Assembly (NCBI RefSeq): GCF_026626335.1
Contig: NZ_JAPNTZ010000011.1
Location: 1 to 64,000, forward strand
Origin: Paractinoplanes pyxinae
GTDB lineage: Bacteria > Actinomycetota > Actinomycetes > Mycobacteriales > Micromonosporaceae
Length of the DNA: 64,000 nucleotides
Direction: 5' to 3'
A model generated the notes under the pieces. The model saw nothing but the letters and a program-made list of their open reading frames with translations, did not search any database and had not been told where the DNA came from. Made by a program: the position numbers and the translations under genes. Numbering within the stretch: the stretch's first letter is position 1; every line of letters starts with the position of its first letter. Positions 7,819 to 15,868 of this stretch are shown here, piece after piece.

Positions 7819-8465
7819 GCGGGGGACAGCTGCTGGCCCTGGCCGGGCTGGGCGCCTTCCACGGGCTCAACCCGGCCATGGGCTGGCTGTTCGCGGTGGC
7901 CCGGGGCATGCAGGAACGCTCCCGCACCGTCCTGCTGAAGTCGCTGCCCCCGATCGCCCTGGGCCACCTGGCCTCGGTGGCGATCGTGGCGGCGGTGGTC
8001 TCGGCGACCGAGTCGGTGGTGGCCGGCAATGTCGTCGGGATCGTCGGCGGGCTCGTGCTGGTGGCCTTCGGCCTGTGGCGGCTGCTCTCCGAGCGGCACT
8101 TCCGCTGGGCCGGCATGCGGCTGTCGTCCGCGCAGCTGGCCGGGTGGTCGTTCCTGATGTCGTCGGCCCACGGCGCCGGGCTGATGCTGCTGCCCGTGCT
8201 GGCCGCGGGCGCGATGGCCGGCCACGCCGATCACGCCATGCCGGGGATGAGCCTGGACGGCACCCCGGTCGCGGCCCTCGAGGGGTTGGCCGCGGCCGGG
8301 GTGCACACCCTGGCGATGTTCGCCGTCATGGCCGGGCTGGCCTTCGCCGTCTACGAGTTCGTCGGGGTCAGCATCCTGCGCCGGGCCTGGTTCAACATGG
8401 ATCGGGTGTGGGCCGGCGTCATGGTCGGGACGGGCGCGCTGACCATCGCACTCTCAGCTAATTAG
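7815..8465 (+). CDS. Polytopic membrane protein with His/Met motifs, coupled to the SBP56 gene
   Basis: A 216-aa integral membrane protein of about six helices, started by the GTG of a GTGA overlap with the SBP56 stop. Histidines lie in or at the ends of helices: GAFHGLNPAMGW near the N-terminus, PIALGHLA, MSSAHGAGLMLLP and GVHTLAMF. A loop between helices reads GHADHAMPGMSLDG, rich in His and Met. Spaced His in membrane helices plus a His/Met loop is a pattern of metal transporters. Because MtoX-type enzymes need copper, delivery or removal of copper for the coupled oxidase is a reasonable guess, but the family is not one I can name and no transport is proven. Confidence 0.7.
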   Translation: MSGGQLLALAGLGAFHGLNPAMGWLFAVARGMQERSRTVLLKSLPPIALGHLASVAIVAAVVSATESVVAGNVVGIVGGLVLVAFGLWRLLSERHFRWAGMRLSSAQLAGWSFLMSSAHGAGLMLLPVLAAGAMAGHADHAMPGMSLDGTPVAALEGLAAAGVHTLAMFAVMAGLAFAVYEFVGVSILRRAWFNMDRVWAGVMVGTGALTIALSAN

Positions 8466-8501
8466 TAGCCTGGCGGCGCATTCAATCCGGAGCGGCGGGG
8501 T

Positions 8502-9158
8502 ATGCGGTCGGCCATGCAGCCGCAGCCTCCGCGCCGCTCCACGCACGCCACGAACAGCCCGCTCAACCGGATCGTCTACGACCGGTGGGGCCAGTACGGC
8601 CGTCCGGTGCTGTTGCTGCACGGGCTGCTGTTCGACCGGACCATGTGGTGGCCGGTCGCGGCCGAGCTGGCCACCGAGTGCACGGTGATCGCGCCCGACC
8701 TGCCCGGTCACGGCCAGACGCCGCCGCGCTCCGACTACAGCCTCGAGCGGATCGCCGCCGACCTGGCCGGCCTGGTGCACGGGCTGCAGCTGCACCGGGC
8801 GCCGATCGTGGTCGGCCACGGCACCGCGGCCTGGCTGGCGGTGGCCTTCGCCGACGCGTACGCCACACACTGCGTCCTCACCCTGGACGAGCCCACCGGG
8901 GCTCTGCCGGGCACGGTCGACGGGCTGCTGGGTGCGGCCGGGCTGGCGGCGGTGCCCGAGCACTACCGGCCCTTCGCTGAGCCCCGGCGCGATCCGGCCC
9001 TGCTGAAGGCGTACGCGGGCTGGAAAGAGCAACCACCCACCCGCCGCCTGGTCGTCGCCGGAGCCGGAACCGGCCGCCCGGCCCCCGCCCCGGACCGCGC
9101 GTTCGGCCACCTCACCGACCCGGAAGGTTTCGCGGCCCGGCTGCGCGCGCTGCTCTAG
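8502..9158 (+). CDS. Alpha/beta-hydrolase fold protein lacking the nucleophile serine
   Basis: A 218-aa protein with the alpha/beta-hydrolase start: a strand PVLLLHGLLFDRTMWWPVA with the oxyanion HG, then VIAPDLPGHGQTPP. The nucleophile elbow, normally G-x-S-x-G, reads GHGTAAW here, so the catalytic Ser is Gly. A possible acid strand (LVVAGAGTG) and a late His (FGHLTDPEGFA) remain. With no Ser, Asp or Cys at the elbow, ordinary ester hydrolysis is unlikely. It may be a ligand-binding or degenerate member, or use another mechanism. It is also shorter than the usual 260-300 aa. The ATG at 8502 follows GGAG; a later ATG at 8514 is possible. Confidence 0.75.
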   Translation: MRSAMQPQPPRRSTHATNSPLNRIVYDRWGQYGRPVLLLHGLLFDRTMWWPVAAELATECTVIAPDLPGHGQTPPRSDYSLERIAADLAGLVHGLQLHRAPIVVGHGTAAWLAVAFADAYATHCVLTLDEPTGALPGTVDGLLGAAGLAAVPEHYRPFAEPRRDPALLKAYAGWKEQPPTRRLVVAGAGTGRPAPAPDRAFGHLTDPEGFAARLRALL

Positions 9159-9167
9159 GGTGGGCCG
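9156..9167 (+). promoter_or_regulatory. Leaderless -10 element before the esterase gene
   Basis: TAGGGT (9156-9161), six bases, then the ATG at 9168. It overlaps the stop (TAG) of the preceding gene. No ribosome site or good -35 is visible. Confidence 0.5.
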
Positions 9168-9908
9168 ATGGCCCTGATCCACGTTGACTTCTACGCCGAG
9201 TCGCTCGACCTAGCCACGTCCATGACCGTCGTGCTGCCGCAGGAGGGGCCGACGCCGCCGCCCGTGCTCTACCTGCTGCACGGCCTCACCGACGACCACA
9301 CCGCCTGGACCAGGTACACCTCGATCGAGCGGTACGCCTACGACCACAAGCTGGCCGTGGTGATGCCGCAGGTGCACCGCAGCTTCTACGCCGACGAGGC
9401 GCACGGCATGAGGTTCTGGACGTTCCTGTCCGACGAGCTGCCCCGCGTGGTCCAGCGGTTCTTCAACGTCTCGCAGAAGCGCGAGGAGACGTTCGTGGCC
9501 GGGCTCTCGATGGGCGGCTACGGCGCCTTCAAGTGGGCGCTGCGTCAGCCCGAGCGGTTCGCCGCCGCGGTCAGCCTCTCGGGCGCGCTCGACGTGGCCT
9601 GGCTGCAGAAGAACGACGACCGCCCGCACATCCGCGAGGTGATGGACCGCGTCTTCGCCGACCGGGACACCGCGGGCACCGACGACGACCTGTTCCACCT
9701 GCTCGAGCGGGCCGACAAGGCCACCCTGCCACGCCTGATGCTGCGCTGCGGCACCGGCGACCACCTGTTCGAGCAGAACGAGCGTTTCGTGCACGCGTGT
9801 GCCCGCGCCGGCCTCCCGCTGGACAGCGAGTTCGAGCCGGGCGGGCACGAGTGGTCCTTCTGGGACAGGCACATCCCGCGCGCCTTGGACTTCATCTCCA
9901 AGGGCTAA
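9168..9908 (+). CDS. Esterase of the S-formylglutathione-hydrolase / tributyrin-esterase type
   Basis: A 246-aa soluble serine esterase. VLYLLHGLTDDHTAW carries the oxyanion site, and FVAGLSMGGYGAFKWAL the nucleophile elbow (G-x-S-x-G). CGTGDHLFEQNERF gives the acid Asp, and GGHEWSFWDRHIP the His. All three catalytic residues are therefore present. The family hydrolyses short acyl esters and includes S-formylglutathione hydrolase-like enzymes; the substrate here is not readable. The gene ends directly against the PAC2 gene on the other strand, with the two stop codons touching. The ATG at 9168 is supported by a -10 element exactly six bases before it. Confidence 0.87.
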   Translation: MALIHVDFYAESLDLATSMTVVLPQEGPTPPPVLYLLHGLTDDHTAWTRYTSIERYAYDHKLAVVMPQVHRSFYADEAHGMRFWTFLSDELPRVVQRFFNVSQKREETFVAGLSMGGYGAFKWALRQPERFAAAVSLSGALDVAWLQKNDDRPHIREVMDRVFADRDTAGTDDDLFHLLERADKATLPRLMLRCGTGDHLFEQNERFVHACARAGLPLDSEFEPGGHEWSFWDRHIPRALDFISKG

Positions 9909-10817
9909 TTACTCGTTCTCGCGGTTCTGCTGTTCGGCCAGGAAGCGCTCGAGCTCGGCGCCGAGCTCTTCCGCGGTCGGCAGCGGCCGGTTGTCGTCGG
10001 CCAGCAGGTTGCCCTCGCGGCCGCGCAGGAACGCGTCGTACTGGGCCTCGAGCGAGGTGACCAGGCGGCCGGCCTGCTCGTCGTCGGCGACCTGCTTGTC
10101 CACGTCCTCCCGGACGATCTTGGCGGCCTCGCGCAGCTCGCCGGTCGGCAGGGCCAGCCCGGTGGTCGACGAGACCGAGTCGAGCAGCAGCTCGCTGGCC
10201 GCGGGGTAGGTCGTCTGGGCCAGGTAGTGCGGCACGTGGGCGGCGAAGCCCATGGCGTCGTGGCCGCTCTCGCCCAGCCGGAACTCGAGCAGATTGCCGA
10301 CACTGGCCGGAACCTGCACCTTCTGCAGCCACGGCTCACGATCGCCGAGCAGTGACTTGTCGGTGGCGTGGGCGGTGACGCTGACCGGGCGGGTGTGCGG
10401 CACGGCCATCGGGATGGCGTTGAGGCCCACCGTCAGGCGCACCCCGAACCGCTCGACCAGGCCGGTCACGGCCGCGATGAAACGCTCCCACTGCAGGTCG
10501 GGCTCCGGGCCGGCCAGCAGCAGGAACTCGGTGCCGAGCTGGTCGCGCACGAGGTGCAGGGCCAGGCTGGGCTGCTCGTAGCTGACCCAGTGGTCCTCGT
10601 CGAAGATCATCGGAGGGCGGCGGGAGCGGTAGTCGAGCAGCTGGTCGAGGTCGAACGTGGCGACGACCCGGCTGTCGAGACGCTCGAGCAGATTCTCGCG
10701 CGCGAGCTGGATGGCGCTGCCGGCGTCGACGAATCCGGTCAGGGCCTGGACCAGCACCGGCTCGCTCGTCTCGGGCAGCTCGTCGGCCAGCTCGTAGAGC
10801 TCGTTCGGATCGAGCAC
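9909..10817 (-). CDS. PAC2-family (proteasome-assembly-chaperone-like) protein
   Basis: A 302-aa cytoplasmic protein with the PAC2 fold: PVLVQALTGFVDAGSA at the start, LLLAGPEPDLQWERFIAAV, and GLNAIPMAVPHTRPVSVTAHAT in the middle. AMGFAAHVPHYLAQTTYPAAS comes before a charged C-terminal helical tail. Actinobacterial PAC2 proteins are widespread and are related to archaeal and eukaryotic proteasome assembly factors, but their role is not settled. The GTG at 10817 is preceded on this strand by AGGAGG (10826-10831), a strong ribosome site. No proteasome gene lies nearby. Family confident, function open. Confidence 0.85.
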   Translation of the reverse strand: MLDPNELYELADELPETSEPVLVQALTGFVDAGSAIQLARENLLERLDSRVVATFDLDQLLDYRSRRPPMIFDEDHWVSYEQPSLALHLVRDQLGTEFLLLAGPEPDLQWERFIAAVTGLVERFGVRLTVGLNAIPMAVPHTRPVSVTAHATDKSLLGDREPWLQKVQVPASVGNLLEFRLGESGHDAMGFAAHVPHYLAQTTYPAASELLLDSVSSTTGLALPTGELREAAKIVREDVDKQVADDEQAGRLVTSLEAQYDAFLRGREGNLLADDNRPLPTAEELGAELERFLAEQQNRENE

Positions 10818-10877
10818 GTCGAGGCCTCCTGGGTTCCTGGTACGGGGGTAAACCGTGCGAACAACCGGGCCCGGCGT

Positions 10878-13205
10878 TTAATTCCGGGCCGGGGACGATC
10901 TTGCCAACCGGCTCCCGGCGAGGTGCGAGCGCACCTCGGCCGGCGGCAGCGGGCGGGAGAAGTGGTACCCCTGAGCGAAACGGTAGCCCAGCTCGTAAAG
11001 CGTTTCCGCCTGGGCGGCCGTCTCGACCCCCTCGGCGACCGCGCCCAGGTGCAGCCCCTCCGTGATCTGGATCATGGCCGACGCGATCACCGCCTCCTCC
11101 GAGGCGCCCCCGATGCCGGCCACGAACGACTTGTCGACCTTCAGCGAGTCGGCCGGCACGGTCCGGAGCAGGCCCAGCGACGAGTGGCCGGTGCCGAAGT
11201 CGTCCAGCGCCACCCGGACCCCGAGTGCCTTGATCGCGACCAATGTGTCCAGCGCGACACCACCGTCGAAGACCGCGGTCTCGGTCACCTCGACGACGAA
11301 CCGGTCCGGGCGTACGCCGAACTCGATCAGCGCGTCGCGGACCTCACCGGCGAAGCCCGGCTCGCGCAGCTGCCGGGCCGAGACGTTGACCCCCAGGTGC
11401 CGGGGCGCGTCGTCGCCGAACTCGGCCTCCCAGGCCGCCAGCTGGGCCAGGGCCGTCCGCATGATCCACGAGCCGAGCGGGACGATCAGGCCGGTGCGCT
11501 CGGCGACCGGGATGAAGGTGTCCGGGCCGATCTTCGCCTGCGGCCAGCGCACCAGCGTCTCCAGACCGGTCCAGGCGCCGTCCGGCAGCGACGCGATCGG
11601 CTGGTAGGCCAGCGTGAACTCGCCGGCGTCGAGGGCCCGGCGCAGGTCGGCGCCCAGCCGCTGGTCGGCCTCGTGCGTGCGTTCGAGCGCGGCGTCGTAC
11701 ACGGCGAACCGGCCCTTGCCGGCGTCCTTGGCCGAGTACATCGCCAGGTCGGCCCGGCGCAGCAGCTCGAAGGCGGTGGCGCCGGGCCACGTCTCGGCCA
11801 CGCCCACGCTTGCCCGGGCCACCAGTTCGTGACCGGCGGCGCTCAGCGGCAGGTTCATCGCCTCGTCGATGCGGCGCAGCAGGGCGACCGCGTCGGCGCC
11901 GGTGAGACCGGGCAGCAGGATGCCGAACTCGTCCCCGCCGAGCCGGGCGGCGACGTCGCCGGCCCGCAGGTTGGCCTGCAGGCGCTCGGTGATGGCGGTG
12001 AGGAAGGCGTCGCCGACCGCGTGCCCGAGCCGGTCGTTGATCGTCTTGAAGTCGTCCAGGTCGATCATGGCCAGGCACAGCGGCTGGTCGAGGGCCAGCA
12101 TCTCCTGCGCCGCCTGCTCGAACAGGGCGCGGTTGGCCAGCCCGGTCAGCCCGTCGTGGGTGGCCCGGTGGGTGAGCTCGGCCTGGTACTCGTTGAGCTG
12201 GGTCAACTGCTGGTCGACCCGGCTCAGCAGGCGCCCGTTCTCGCGCAGGGCCCCGATCTGGCGCACGGCGACCAGCGTCGTCAGCGCGGTGGCGGCGATC
12301 GCGACGACGAGCACGACCTGGCCCGAGTCGCCACTGACCCACAGCAGCAGGGCGTCGGTGGCGGCCACCGCGGCGTACGGGACCACGCTGAACAACCGGC
12401 GCCGGGCCGGCCGAAGCGGCTGACCGGCGGCCCGGCGCTGCCGGTCGGCGGCCAGCGCGACGCAGAGCATGGTGGCCGGGCTGAAGATCTGCGAGACGCT
12501 GAGGCCGGGCGGCATATGCACCACCAGCGGGACGAGTCCGCCACCGACCGTGCCCACGACGGCCGCCGCGGCGAACCAGCGCAGCGTGCCCTGCTCGAGG
12601 CCGCCCATGCCGGTCATCGCCACCTTGACCAGGGCCAGCGCCACGATCAGGCCCAGCACGGCCAGCATCATCATGGGCACGGTGGTGCGCTGCGCGTCGC
12701 CGCTGCTCAGGGCCCGGACCGTGAAGTACCAGGCGAAGACGGTCACGGTGACGCCGATGGTGAGCGCGTCGAGGACGAATCGCGTCGTGGTGCTGCGGTT
12801 GCCGCCCAGGGGCAGGCGCAGGAGCGCCCAGATGACGATGATGACGGCGGCCGCGTAGGCGATCGACGTCGGCAGGTCGTGCTGCTGCTGGCTTACCCGC
12901 TCGGGGTCGAGCAGGGACTGCCGGGCGTCCCCGATCGAGCCCAGGGCGACCAGCGCCGAGCACCAGGCGATCGAGCGCCACAGCCGGGCGGCGACGCGGT
13001 CGAGCCCCGCCGTGCCGGCGGTCTGCCAACATGCGATTGCTGTCACCACCATCATGACAATTCCCGGCAGCCAGCCCCAAGCCGGGCTGAAGCGCGGCTG
13101 GGTGGCGTTGACCGCATACAGCACTATGGCGGTGACCTGCATGAGGACGGCTGTGGCGAGAAGCGGGGTCGGGCGCAGCCGAGCCACGGGGCGGTCGATC
13201 GTCAC
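10878..13205 (-). CDS. Membrane GGDEF-EAL protein (c-di-GMP synthesis and degradation)
   Basis: A 775-aa protein: about nine hydrophobic helices (residues 15-310), then GGDEF and EAL domains. RLGGDEFGILL (near residue 420) is intact, so cyclase activity is possible. In the EAL domain the signature reads ETLVRW (near 548), keeping the metal Glu. NVSAR, VEVTETA, DDFGTGHSS, KVDKSF and AEGVET are also present, so phosphodiesterase activity is possible too. The membrane part would sense an envelope or membrane signal. Possible upstream starts lie opposite the EcsC-like gene. The GTG at 13205 is chosen because TTCAAC and GATATT stand 17 bp apart and seven bases before it. A second protein of the same plan lies at 35766-38069. 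Confidence 0.9.
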   Translation of the reverse strand: MTIDRPVARLRPTPLLATAVLMQVTAIVLYAVNATQPRFSPAWGWLPGIVMMVVTAIACWQTAGTAGLDRVAARLWRSIAWCSALVALGSIGDARQSLLDPERVSQQQHDLPTSIAYAAAVIIVIWALLRLPLGGNRSTTTRFVLDALTIGVTVTVFAWYFTVRALSSGDAQRTTVPMMMLAVLGLIVALALVKVAMTGMGGLEQGTLRWFAAAAVVGTVGGGLVPLVVHMPPGLSVSQIFSPATMLCVALAADRQRRAAGQPLRPARRRLFSVVPYAAVAATDALLLWVSGDSGQVVLVVAIAATALTTLVAVRQIGALRENGRLLSRVDQQLTQLNEYQAELTHRATHDGLTGLANRALFEQAAQEMLALDQPLCLAMIDLDDFKTINDRLGHAVGDAFLTAITERLQANLRAGDVAARLGGDEFGILLPGLTGADAVALLRRIDEAMNLPLSAAGHELVARASVGVAETWPGATAFELLRRADLAMYSAKDAGKGRFAVYDAALERTHEADQRLGADLRRALDAGEFTLAYQPIASLPDGAWTGLETLVRWPQAKIGPDTFIPVAERTGLIVPLGSWIMRTALAQLAAWEAEFGDDAPRHLGVNVSARQLREPGFAGEVRDALIEFGVRPDRFVVEVTETAVFDGGVALDTLVAIKALGVRVALDDFGTGHSSLGLLRTVPADSLKVDKSFVAGIGGASEEAVIASAMIQITEGLHLGAVAEGVETAAQAETLYELGYRFAQGYHFSRPLPPAEVRSHLAGSRLARSSPARN

Positions 13206-13241
13206 GCTACGGAATATCGGCCGGACAGGTCTCTGGTTGAA
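13206..13241 (-). promoter_or_regulatory. Promoter of the GGDEF-EAL gene (leaderless type)
   Basis: On the minus strand TTCAAC (13241-13236), a 17-bp spacer, then GATATT (13218-13213), and seven bases later the GTG at 13205. Spacing and sequences fit a housekeeping-type promoter with transcription starting at or next to the start codon. Confidence 0.6.
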
Positions 13242-13262
13242 CACAACGATCACGAAGGCTCG

Positions 13263-13276
13263 CATGCACGTGCATG
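13263..13276 (+). repeat. Perfect 14-bp palindrome in a divergent promoter region
   Basis: CATGCACGTGCATG is self-complementary with no spacer and lies between the divergent GGDEF-EAL (13205) and EcsC-like (13327) starts, just outside the minus-strand -35. It is a plausible operator for one or both genes; no regulator gene is adjacent. Confidence 0.55.
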
Positions 13277-13326
13277 TGCACGGCACAATGGCAAAGGAAC
13301 GTTCCCTACCCCCTCGGAGCGATCTG

Positions 13327-14028
13327 GTGACCGAAGCCGCGAACCTTCCCACTGAGCTCACCGAAACACCCGCGCCTCCGGGCAGTCTCTGGGCGCGGAT
13401 GAAGGCCGATCCGCAGTACGCGCCGGAACACATGGCGCTCGAGGCGGTCCGCCGCCTGGGCCCCGAGGCCGCCGCCTGGGCCGAGCGCATGCGGGCCGAA
13501 CACCCCGACCGCACCCCCGATCAGCTGGCCGACCTGGCCATCAAGCGCTTCACCACGCTGGCCCGCATCTCCGGCGCCGTCTCGGGCGCCACCGGCCTGC
13601 CCGGCGCGGTGCTCGACGTGGGCGTGCTGGCCTGGAACCAGGCCCGCATGGTGCTGCACATCGCCGCCGCCTACGGCCACGACCCGACGGCGTCCGAACG
13701 GGCCACCGAGCTGCTGGTGCTGCAGCGGGTGCACAAGGTGGCCCAGACGGCCCGCCTCGCGCTCGGCGTCGCCGCCGGCCGGGAACGCGCCGTGAAGCTG
13801 TTCGCCGGGGCGGCCACCCGTCCCCTGAGCGGTGTGATGGTGCGGCTGGGCATGAAGCTGGCCCAGATGGCCGGCGTGCACGCGGCCAAGCGCATGTTCG
13901 CCAAGATGATCCCCGGCGCGTCGATCGTGCTCGGCACCTGGGTCAACTCGGCCGCCACGAAAGACCTGGCGGGCCGCGCGCGTGAGGTCTACCGCCACGC
14001 CCGCGCTAAGTTCCCGGCATGGGATTGA
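13327..14028 (+). CDS. EcsC-like protein
   Basis: A 233-aa protein. The central part FTTLARISGAVSGATGLPGAVLDVGVLAWNQ, which is two hydrophobic helices, and MVLHIAAAYGHDP recall the EcsC family. In that family hydrophobic helices are followed by a soluble helical region; this resemblance is by eye. The C-terminus has more amphipathic helices (VMVRLGMKLAQMAGVHAAKRMF) and a glycine-rich PGASIVLGTWVN. The start is the GTG at 13327, because GGAG lies at 13316-13319; ATGs at 13264 and 13288 lack a ribosome site and overlap the palindrome. Its last 10 bases overlap the next gene. The function of EcsC proteins outside Bacillus is not known. Confidence 0.65.
   Translation: MTEAANLPTELTETPAPPGSLWARMKADPQYAPEHMALEAVRRLGPEAAAWAERMRAEHPDRTPDQLADLAIKRFTTLARISGAVSGATGLPGAVLDVGVLAWNQARMVLHIAAAYGHDPTASERATELLVLQRVHKVAQTARLALGVAAGRERAVKLFAGAATRPLSGVMVRLGMKLAQMAGVHAAKRMFAKMIPGASIVLGTWVNSAATKDLAGRAREVYRHARAKFPAWD
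14007..14018 (+). promoter_or_regulatory. Leaderless -10 element before the PPOX gene
   Basis: TAAGTT (14007-14012), six bases, then the ATG at 14019. It lies inside the last codons of the EcsC-like gene, so the PPOX gene may have its own start of transcription despite the overlap. Confidence 0.45.
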
Positions 14029-14447
14029 CGCTGTCGCAGGCCTGGGAACTCAGCCGGGCCGACTCCGGGCTGGCGCTCGTGTCCACGCTGCGCGCCGACC
14101 AGACCATCCAGACCTCCCTGGTCAACACCGGGATCGTCACGCGCGACGAGCCGCTTCTGGCCTTCGTCACGTACGGGCCGGTGAAGCTGGCCAATCTGCG
14201 GGCCCGGCCGCAGATCACCGTCGGCTTCCGTCAGGGCTGGAAGTGGGCCGCCGTCGAGGGCCGAGCACAACTGGCCGGTCCCGACGACCCGTGGCGGGGC
14301 CTCGACGCCGAGGGCCTACGGCTGCTCCTGCGTGAGATCTTCACCGCGGCCGGCGGCAGCCACGACGACTGGGACGAGTACGACCGAGTGATGCGCGAGC
14401 AGCGCCGCACGGCCGTCCTGATCACCCCTGAGCGGGTGTACGGCTAA
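14019..14447 (+). CDS. PPOX-class split-barrel oxidoreductase (FMN or F420 type)
   Basis: A 142-aa protein with the split-barrel flavin-reductase fold of the pyridoxamine-phosphate-oxidase class. GLALVSTLRADQTIQTSLVN is the first strand pair. LLAFVTYGPVKLANLRARPQITVGF is the conserved region in which K-x-x-N-L-R-x-x-P binds the cofactor phosphate; it spans residues about 45-70. WAAVEGRAQL follows, and the end TAVLITPERVYG is typical. Actinomycete members usually use F420 or FMN; which one cannot be told from sequence alone. The start overlaps the EcsC-like gene by 10 bp. Confidence 0.82.
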   Translation: MGLTLSQAWELSRADSGLALVSTLRADQTIQTSLVNTGIVTRDEPLLAFVTYGPVKLANLRARPQITVGFRQGWKWAAVEGRAQLAGPDDPWRGLDAEGLRLLLREIFTAAGGSHDDWDEYDRVMREQRRTAVLITPERVYG

Positions 14448-14478
14448 GCCGGTCACCGCTCCGGACGATCGGTTCTGT

Positions 14479-15057
14479 GTGCGTCGTCGTTGGCTGGGGC
14501 TCCTTGTCACGCCGCTGATGCTGGCCGGGTGCGGCAGCGGCGACAAGGCGAGCACGGCCGAGGGTGAGAGCGGCGGCAAGTCGTGGGTCGTGGTCGAGAC
14601 CGGCAACCCCACCGGGTCGCCCACGCCGAGCCGGTTCACCGGCACGCGCAGCCCCTTCCCCAGCGGTTTCCTGCCGCTGCCGACCAACACGCCCAAGGCC
14701 ACCGCGACCGGCACCTTCACCTGCCCGCCGGTCAAGGGCAACGTGATCAACGGGGCCGACGTCAAAGCGGGTGCCACCAGTGGCGCTGTGACCTGGTACG
14801 ACCCCGCCACCACGGACATCGTCGAATACCGGGTCACCGCGATCAGCCAGGACTCGAAGCCGGGCATCCAGCGCGACATCGGCTGGACCGTGGTCACACC
14901 CGGAGCCACCTGCGGCTACCGGACGGCCACGGTGACCGGCCTCGACCGCCGGACCCGGTACGTGTTCTCCGTCGACATGGTGACCAAGGGCCTCGAAGGC
15001 AGCGACGGCACGGTGGCCAAGACGGTCGCCCGCTCCGGGGTCGTCAAGACGTCCTGA
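14479..15057 (+). CDS. Putative lipoprotein with a fibronectin-III-like domain
   Basis: A 192-aa exported protein. The N-terminus RRRWLGLLVTPLMLAGCGSG is a signal peptide with the lipobox LAGC, so the Cys should be lipidated and the protein anchored outside the membrane. Residues about 20-75 are a low-complexity Ser/Thr/Pro linker. The rest (VTWYDPATTDIVEYRVTAI, then ATVTGLDRRTRYVFSVDMV) has the strand pattern of a fibronectin type III domain, and two Cys (TCPP, TCGY) could form a disulfide. The start is the GTG at 14479. Its last 14 bases overlap the convergent OleD-like gene. No enzymatic function is visible. Confidence 0.7.
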   Translation: MRRRWLGLLVTPLMLAGCGSGDKASTAEGESGGKSWVVVETGNPTGSPTPSRFTGTRSPFPSGFLPLPTNTPKATATGTFTCPPVKGNVINGADVKAGATSGAVTWYDPATTDIVEYRVTAISQDSKPGIQRDIGWTVVTPGATCGYRTATVTGLDRRTRYVFSVDMVTKGLEGSDGTVAKTVARSGVVKTS

Positions 15058-15868
15058 GGCCCGCTTGCGGCGTCCAGCCCGTGGCCCGCGCCCGCGCGAT
15101 GTCGAGCACCATCCCGTCGGTGACCTGGTCTATCGCGTACGGCGTGATGCCCGCCGCCGAGGCCAGCGCCCGCACCAGCCGGACCGGCAAATGCCGCACC
15201 GGAACACCGAGAACGGCCGCCACCGCCGCGTCGCGCGAGTAGGCCGCCGCGTCGGCGATGTTGTATGCGCCCGGCGCCCATGCCACGGCGGCCAGGCAGG
15301 CCGACGCCAGGTTGCAGACCGAGGTCAGGCTCAACGGCACGTCCGGCCCCGGCAGCCAGGCCCGGCCGCCGCGCACCACCCGGCGCAACCGGGGAAGCAG
15401 ATGCGGGTCGCCGTCGCCGTACACCGCGCGCAGCCGCAGAACGACCTTGCCGGCGGCCAGGGCCAGGCGTTCACCGGCGGCTTTCGTCCGCCCGTACGCG
15501 GTCCGCTGCCCGTCCGTCGGGTGGTCCTCCGTCACCGGCGCCCGGTACGGGCCGGGCCGATAGACGCTGGCGCTGCTGACCCAGACGACTTGCGTGGTTC
15601 CGGCCGCGTCGAGCAGCCGCTGCGTCCCGTCGACGTTGACCGCCGCGAACTCCCGCTCCGAGCCGGAGTCACCGACCGCGGCCGCCAAGTGAAGGACGAC
15701 ATCGGCCTCTGCGAGGTCAGGCGTCCCGGTGCTGGCGTCCCAGAAGACGTGCTCGCCCACCGGCCCGGGCCGCCGTCCCACACAGACAACGTCGTGCCCT
15801 TCCTCAGCCGCCAGCCGCGCGACCACCCCACCGCAGAACCCGCCGGCCCCCGTGACCGCGATCCTCAC
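15044..15868 (-). CDS. NAD(P)-dependent extended SDR, OleD-like reductase
   Basis: A 274-aa extended short-chain dehydrogenase. VTGAGGFCGGVVARLA is the Rossmann motif G-x-x-G-x-x-G. DVVLHLAAAVGD, VSSASVY and YGRTKAAGE supply the Ser and Y-x-x-x-K catalytic residues. The segment GDGDPHLLPRLRRVVRGGR closely resembles the GPGDPHLLPRL stretch of OleD-type 3-beta-hydroxysteroid-dehydrogenase-like reductases. Those enzymes reduce the beta-keto acid made by OleA. The GTG start lies in a GTGA overlap with the P450 stop. It is the last gene of a coupled operon with OleA-like and OleC-like genes. An alternative is a sugar epimerase or dehydratase, but the neighbours favour OleD. Its 3' end overlaps the lipoprotein gene. 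Confidence 0.75.
   Translation of the reverse strand: MRIAVTGAGGFCGGVVARLAAEEGHDVVCVGRRPGPVGEHVFWDASTGTPDLAEADVVLHLAAAVGDSGSEREFAAVNVDGTQRLLDAAGTTQVVWVSSASVYRPGPYRAPVTEDHPTDGQRTAYGRTKAAGERLALAAGKVVLRLRAVYGDGDPHLLPRLRRVVRGGRAWLPGPDVPLSLTSVCNLASACLAAVAWAPGAYNIADAAAYSRDAAVAAVLGVPVRHLPVRLVRALASAAGITPYAIDQVTDGMVLDIARARATGWTPQAGLRTS

Noticed and set aside
10368..13355. A 995-codon plus-strand open frame opposite the GGDEF-EAL gene
   Set aside because: It is rich in His, Arg, Gln and Gly with no domain, and is the codon-aligned shadow of a gene whose GGDEF and EAL motifs are complete.
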